Of a DNA stretch of 64,000 nt, positions 58,494-64,000 are shown one piece after another; the first letter of the stretch is position 1; each line of letters begins with the position of its first letter. The position numbers were made by a program, and so were the translations under genes. Below the pieces are notes generated by a model, which had not been told where the DNA came from, did not search any database, and worked only from the letters and a program-made list of their open reading frames with translations. Source of the stretch: Laccaria trichodermophora (taxonomy: Eukaryota; Basidiomycota; Agaricomycetes; Agaricales; Hydnangiaceae); NCBI GenBank assembly GCA_018417955.1, contig JACTVC010000002.1, forward strand, positions 4,650,001 to 4,714,000. Reading direction: 5' to 3'.

Positions 58494-59027
58494 AAGACTC
58501 AACATCAACTTCTGCTTGCTAAGTACAAACCCTGTTGTCATCGTCTTGGTCAATCCAAACATGACACAGAGCATTCTGTGATGCCACATCCATTGTGTTG
58601 TTGTCGTCTTGGTTAATCCAAACACAACACAGAGTATTCTGTGATGCCACATTAGCATGGTCATCGTCTTGAACAATCCAAACGCGACACACATAATGCC
58701 ACATCCAAAGCAGGTGGTGTGCTGTTTGCTTTGCTGTCTTGCACTCTTTGTTGTCTTGGCCAGTCCAAACGATTTGTGCAATGTATCTATCTACCACATC
58801 TTGTCTGTTTCCTTTGCATGCTTGTCATTGTCTTGGCCAGTCCAAACAATTCGAGTGCCACATGTCTACCATATTCATCTCACAGCAATATTTCATTTGG
58901 GTGGGGATCTGGTCAACTTGTAATGCGTGTCTTGACTCTTGCTCATGTGGCTGTGTGTAGTTTGTTGGTGGAATGGTACATTGCCGTCTTGGCTGGTCCA
59001 AACACAATGAAAGTTCTCTGTCAATGC

Positions 59028-60843
59028 GGCTTCGATTTTCATGATCTTGAGCTCGTTTGGATAGCCCCACACTCTGTGAAGATGCTCCCAAAAACCGTTT
59101 ACAAAACGGTTGAGGTTGCGGGGAGCTAGGTCAGTTTCCATTTGCGCTTTTTTGCCCTTATGCTCACAACTCCCCAGAACCTCAATCTGCGTCGGTTTTT
59201 GTGATCAATGACTCGTTCGGATACCCCTACACTCCGCTAAGACGCTCCCAAAAACCGCTTACAAAACGGTTAAGGTCTCGTCGAGCGAGGTCGGTTTCTA
59301 TTAAGTATCACTTTTTTGCCCTTATGCTCACAACTCCCCAGGACCTCAATCTGTATCGATTTTTGTGATGAAGGACTTGTTCGGATACCCGTACACTCCG
59401 CTAAGACGCTCCCCCAAACCGCTTACAAAACGGTTGAGGTCTTGTGGAGCTAGGTCAGTTTCTATTATCGCTTTTTTGCCCTTATGCTCACAACTCCTCA
59501 GAACCTCAATCTGCTTCGATTTTCGCGATCGAGGACTCGTTCGGATACCCCTACACTCCGCTAAGACGCTCCCCAAAACAGCTTACAAAATGGTTAAGGT
59601 CTCGTCGAGCGAGGTCAGTTTCTATTATCGCTTTTTTGCCCTTATGCTCACAACTCCCCAGGACCTCAATCTGTATCGATTTTTGTGATGAAGGACTTGT
59701 TCGGATACCCGTACACTCCGCTAAGACGCTCCCCCAAATCGCTTACAAAATGGTTAAGGTCTCGTGGAGCTAGGTGAGTTTCTATTATCGCTTTTTTGCC
59801 CTTGTGCTCACAACTCCCCAGAACCTCAATCTGCGCCGATTTTTGTGATCAAGGACTCGTTCGGATACCCGTACACTCCGCTAAGACGCTCCCCCAAACC
59901 GCTTACAAAACGGTTGAGGTCTTGTGGAGCTAGGTCAGTTTCTATTATCGCTTTTTTGCCCTTGTGCTCACAACTCCCCAGTACCTCAATCTGCGTCGAT
60001 TTTTGTGATCAAGAACTCGTTCGGATACCCCTACACTCCGCTAAGACGCTCCCAAAAACCGCTTACAAACTGGTTAAGGTCTCGTGGAGCTAGGTAGTTT
60101 CTATTATCGCTTTTTTGCCCTTGTGCTCACAACTCCCCAGAACCTCAATCTGCGCCGATTTTTGTGATCAAGGACTCGTTCGGATACCCCTACACTCCGC
60201 TGAGACGCTCCCAAAAACTGCTTACAAAAACGGTTAAGGTCTTGTGGAGCTAGGTCAGTTTCCATTTTCGCTCTTTTGCCCTTATGCTCACAACTCCCCA
60301 GGACCTCAATCTGCTTCAATTTCTGCGATCGAGGACTCAATCAGATACCCCTACACTCCGTGAAGACGCTCCCGAAAGCCGCGTACCAAACGGTTGAGGT
60401 CTCATGGAGCTAGGTAAGTTTGTCTTTTCGCTCCTTTTCCCCTTGTGCTGACAACTTCCCAGGACCTCAATCTGCTTCGATTTTTGTGATCAAGCACTCG
60501 TTCGGTTACCCCCACACTCCGTGAAGACGCTCCCCAAAACCGCTTATAAAACGGTTGAGGTCTCGTGGAGCTAGGTCAGTGTGTATTTTCGCTTTTTTGC
60601 CTATCTGCTCAAAACTCCCCAGGGCCTCAATCTGCTTCATTTTCCATGGTCGAGGGTTCGTTTGGATACCCCCACACTCCGTGAAGACGCTCCCCAAAAC
60701 CGCTTACAAAACGGTTGAGGTCTCGTGGAGCTAGGTCAGTGTGTATTTTCGCTTTTTTGCCCATATGCTCACAACTCCCCAGGGCCTCAATATGCCCCAT
60801 TTTCTGTGATCGAGGGCTTGTTCGGATACCCATACACTTCCTA
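59028..60843. repeat. 160-bp tandem repeat array, about 11 units
   Basis: Same unit as 39236-41520, and flanked on both sides by the same Helitron-B sequence, so it belongs to the element. Units near 59280, 59600 and 59940 carry TTTCTATTATCGC instead of TTTCCATTTTCGC, a local subtype spread by unequal exchange. Confidence 0.88.
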
Positions 60844-61021
60844 AAAATATGCCACAAAAATTGTCATGTCCTTAATCATTATATCTTCAATATAAAGAAC
60901 TATTGTTACATAAATGTGAAATAGAGGCAATATATTCATATGTTAGAGTCTGACAGTCAAATAGGGCAGTACCTCAGCTACCACCTACATTAATGACAAC
61001 TTGTATAGGACTAAAAGCAAG

Positions 61022-63063
61022 TTATGAGTCCTTACGAGTTTACGAGTAAGACTCATTCTTTATCAACTGAGGACTTAGGCAAAATTTTCATTCATTCATT
61101 GATTGATTCATTGATTTACCTTTCATCACCGCGGGAACTTTTTCCCTTAAACAAAAAAGCAGCCATAAAATTGGGGGAAATAACTAGAAAATTGGGAAAA
61201 AATATGTAAAAATCAGAATATTGATCAGTAAGTTGGGGAGGCTGTGTTCAGGGTCAATATCTAAATATAGAAATGAGGTAAAAACTCCCAGAAAATGAGA
61301 AAAAATACCCAAAAATAAAAGTGATATTCTTTGTTGCCATGGTGTTGAAGGGGCTGTGTTCAGGGTCCATATCTAAAAATAGAGACAGCACAAAAAAGCA
61401 CTTGGAGCAAATAGCTGGACATTAAAGAAAACATAAAGAAACTTGTAGACAACATTTTCTGGCTATATTTGGGCAGATTGCCATATTTGGAAGTGTACAC
61501 TGGACCCTGAACACAGCCTCTACAATAGTATAGCAACATTAAAGACCAGAAATGTGATTATATCATCTGACTAGCCTTCTTTCTTATGCAGATATTGGTC
61601 AAAATACATGACTATTTTCAAAAAGTGTCCAATTTTTTCAGTATTTTGTGTTTTTCTCAATAAGGAATGATCTGTGTGACATTATTTATATATATTTGTA
61701 AAGCTAAGCAAAGGGGCTACAATTCTTGTTAATAAAGCTAAGTGAGAGGCTGTGTTTCTGGTACTGTGGGAAATTTGACCTAAAAAGGAAATTAGTGACA
61801 GTTTTATAGAGCATGCTGTTATATTTCTCAATGTGGTCACAAAATGTGACTAGCTATCTTCTTTCCTGAGATATATGCAAAGACACCTATTTATTCATGT
61901 TTTTTTATGCTTTTCTCAATAAAAAAGTCATCTGGTTATATGATTTTATGAGTCCTTACAAGTTTACGAGTAAGACTCATTCTTTATCAACTGAGAACTT
62001 AGGCAAATTTTTCATTGATTCATTGATTGATTGATTGATTTACCTTTCATCACCGCGGGAACCTTTTCTCTTAAGCAGAAAAGCAGCCATAAAATCAGCA
62101 AAAATGGCAAATAAAATGGCAAAAAATGTGTAGAAAATCAACATATTGCTTAGTAAGTTGGAGATGCTGTGTTCAGGGTTCAGGGTCAATATCTAAATAT
62201 AGAAACCAGCTAAAAGTTGCTAGAAAATCACAAAAAAATAGTCAAAAATTAAGATGGATCTTCTCTGTTGCCATGGTGTTGAAGGGGCTGTGTTCAGGGT
62301 TTAGGGTTCATATCTAAATATAGAACAATGTAAGAAAAATAGCTAGCAAATCAGAAAAAAATGAGTAAAAAAATAACAATGATACTTTTTCTGTTGCCAT
62401 GATGTAGAGGGGCTGTGTCCAGTGTTCAGGATCCATATTTAAATATGGAAAATTAAGATAATTATGTAAAAATATTATTATATTATGCAATATGACTATA
62501 TCATCAGACCAGCCTTCTTGCTGTTTGAGATATTGGTCAAAAATGCATGACAATTTCCAAAAAGTGTCCAATTTTTTCAGTATTTTGTGTTTTTCTCAAT
62601 GAGGAATGGTCTGCATGACATTATTTATACATATTTGTAAAGGTAAGGAAAGGGGCTACAATTTTTGTTAATGGAGCTAAGTGAGAGGCTGTGTTTCTGC
62701 TACTGTGGGAATTTTAACCCAAAAAGGAAATTTACCACAGATATATAGAGCATACTATTATAGGTCACAAAATATAACTAACCATCTTCTTTCTTGAGAT
62801 ATATGCAAACAGGACTGTGGGAATATTTTACTATAAACAGAAAAATAGTTATAAAATTCGAAAAAATTGCTATAAAATCAACAAAAAAAAAAAAATAAGA
62901 ATAGTAGACATTGCTGCTAAAATATTGATGGCTAGGCTCAGGGCTCAGGGTCCATTTGCAAATATAGAACAAAACTCAGAAAATCATAAAATGATTACAT
63001 AAATTCAGAGTCCATAGGAAGGACTCATACATGCCATGCAAAGCACTGGCCCACACCCACAAG
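61022..63063 (+). mobile_element. Family-A Helitron insertion with two 5' ends and one 3' end
   Basis: A family-A 5' terminus starts at 61022, and a second starts at 61946 after 924 bp of family sequence. Only one 3' terminus (CACAAG at 63063) exists. The intact counterpart at 41697-41712 (AAAAGCAAGTGATAAG) shows the empty site, so the whole 2042 bp behaves as one insertion between G and T, with no duplication. Confidence 0.78.
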
Positions 63064-63425
63064 TGATAGGTAAGGAATAGTAAAGAAAACTAGCAAAGCC
63101 GTCAATGCTAAGGAGGCAGCTCATCATGGGAAGAAATCACTTTCGTAGGAGAAAGTCAAATTTCAGCGTTACCGCGCTGAAAAAAGTCTCGATATCCTGG
63201 GTAATAAATGAGTCTCTTCATAAACTCAGAGGACTCGTAAAAAGCAAGTGATAACTAAGAAATAGTAGAGTAGACTGGCAAAGTCGTCAATGCTGAGCAG
63301 GCAGCTGATCGTGGGAAGAAATCACTTTCGTGGGAGAAAGTCAAATTTCAGTGTTACCGCACTGAAAAATATCTCGAGATCCTGGGGAATAAATGAGTCT
63401 CTTCGTAAACTCAGAGGACTCGTAA

Positions 63426-64000
63426 CTACTCTGTTGTTGAGCAAGACGGTGTACGCTGTGCAATACTTCTCCTCTAGTTCTGGTTCGTCGACCGATTGTC
63501 CTACTGTAAAGTGGGCTGACCTATTTCTCGTTTCCAAGTAGACGTTCCAATCTGGACACTCCTTGTCCCAGTGATTGGGGCTGCCGCAAACTTTACATGG
63601 AGAAGGGGGAAGCCTCCCCATCTTGGTGTTAATGTGATCGTTTCGTTTAAACGGATAGCCCCCCGGTGGCAGAGGTCTTTGTCGTTTCAGAAGAACTTGG
63701 TAGACTTCTTTCAAGATCCCTTCATCGATGAGGGATGGGATGGAAGATGAGGATTTGGAATTTTCCGCAATACTAGTAGTATCAGCAGTCTGTTCTGTCA
63801 CATTTGCTCTCTTGATGAATTTGGCTGGAGCATTCGTAGGGCGATCCCCTGATCCTGAGATGCCTATGCGTCTCAACATGTATGCTAGATTGTCTGCTGT
63901 AACGACTTGAGAATTTTCAATTCTGGAAGTGTGAACTAAAGCTTGGAGGTGTTCCGTGACTTTAGAGAAAAGCATGCTGGATGAACAAATACTATCAATG
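63426..64000 (-). pseudogene. Retrotransposon gag-like fragment with CCHC zinc knuckle
   Basis: The minus frame from the window edge to 63426 has a zinc knuckle CKVCGSPNHWDKEC (about 63547-63590), of the C-x2-C-x4-H-x4-C form used by gag proteins to bind RNA. The upstream part is Ser-rich with ILKEVYQVLLKRQRPLPPGG. A family-B Helitron end at 63425 cuts the frame after LLNNRV. Ty3-type elements are the likely source. LTRs are not in view. Confidence 0.65.

Larger units (their letters stand above)
55679..63425 (-). mobile_element. Family-B Helitron complex B2 with internal insertions
   Basis: The order of modules matches B1: 3' end CACAAG at 55679, AT-rich GGACCCTGA modules to about 57540, hairpins (57560; 58400), CTTGGCCAGTCCAAA phrases, a 160-bp array (59028-60843), and the 5' region (60844-61021 plus 63064-63240). 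Extra 5' termini of the same family occur at 58260-58297 and 63241-63425. A family-A insertion (61022-63063) is nested in it. Its flanks are unrelated (Helitron frame on the left, gag on the right), so the outer structure is rearranged or formed in several steps. Confidence 0.68.

Noticed and set aside
55679..63425. Simple insertion of one Helitron into one site
   Set aside because: The flanks (Helitron frame, gag frame) do not belong together and extra 5' ends are present, so at least one rearrangement is needed.
1..64000. tRNA, rRNA or other structured RNA genes
   Set aside because: No cloverleaf or rRNA-like stretch was recognised by eye; a covariance-model scan would settle this.

Overview
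This window looks like a transposon-rich stretch of a basidiomycete (Agaricomycete-type) nuclear genome. The genes have many introns of about 50 bp with GT/AG ends. The recognisable families (KDZ transposase, PIF1-type Helitron helicase, CAP59-like glycosyltransferase, zinc-knuckle gag) and the unnamed proteins around them are typical of mushroom-forming fungi. No prokaryotic operon, rRNA, tRNA or CRISPR array was seen. Most open frames inside the AT-rich repeats are not genes.

Positions 1-27215 form a nested set of four elements. (1) The 3' part of an autonomous Helitron (1-4333 plus 26877-27215) carries a helicase and ubiquitin-protease-like gene and ends inside a host gene read on the minus strand (27216-29021). 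(2) A 22.5-kb block (4334-26868), flanked by an exact 8-bp duplication, interrupts that Helitron at the helicase stop codon. Without its own insertions it is a 4454-bp foldback element with two 2191-bp arms. (3) Its left arm was hit by a 16.9-kb KDZ element (5865-22788, 7-bp duplication) with long terminal inverted repeats and three genes: transposase (-), unknown gene 2 (-) and unknown gene 3 (+). (4) Its right arm was hit by a 1150-bp non-autonomous Helitron (25678-26827).

Positions 27216-33650 hold the truncated host gene, gene-poor DNA with short repeats (including GTTGAC-type minisatellites), and a decayed CAP59-like (GT69) glycosyltransferase gene. From 33882 a multi-exon 2-oxoglutarate/Fe(II) dioxygenase-like gene, possibly TET/JBP-related, is cut in its last exon by a 5.7-kb Helitron (36169-41885). 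Its reading frame resumes exactly at 41885.

Positions 42231-51194 hold three accessory genes of unknown role: an acidic protein, an AT-hook protein, and an F-box/nucleotidyltransferase-like protein. Two of them carry single in-frame stops. A second copy of the 1150-bp Helitron sits at 45437-46586.

Positions 52468-63425 are layered Helitron material: a Helitron 5' end with the N-terminal part of its replication protein, a family-B Helitron complex with 160-bp tandem repeats and strong hairpins, and a 2-kb insertion with two 5' ends and one 3' end. The window ends in a retrotransposon gag fragment on the minus strand.

The main result is this insertion stratigraphy: exact element ends, empty-site reconstructions from frames or sister arms, and a dioxygenase gene lying close to a KDZ element. 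Assignments of unnamed genes are tentative, because no database search was possible.
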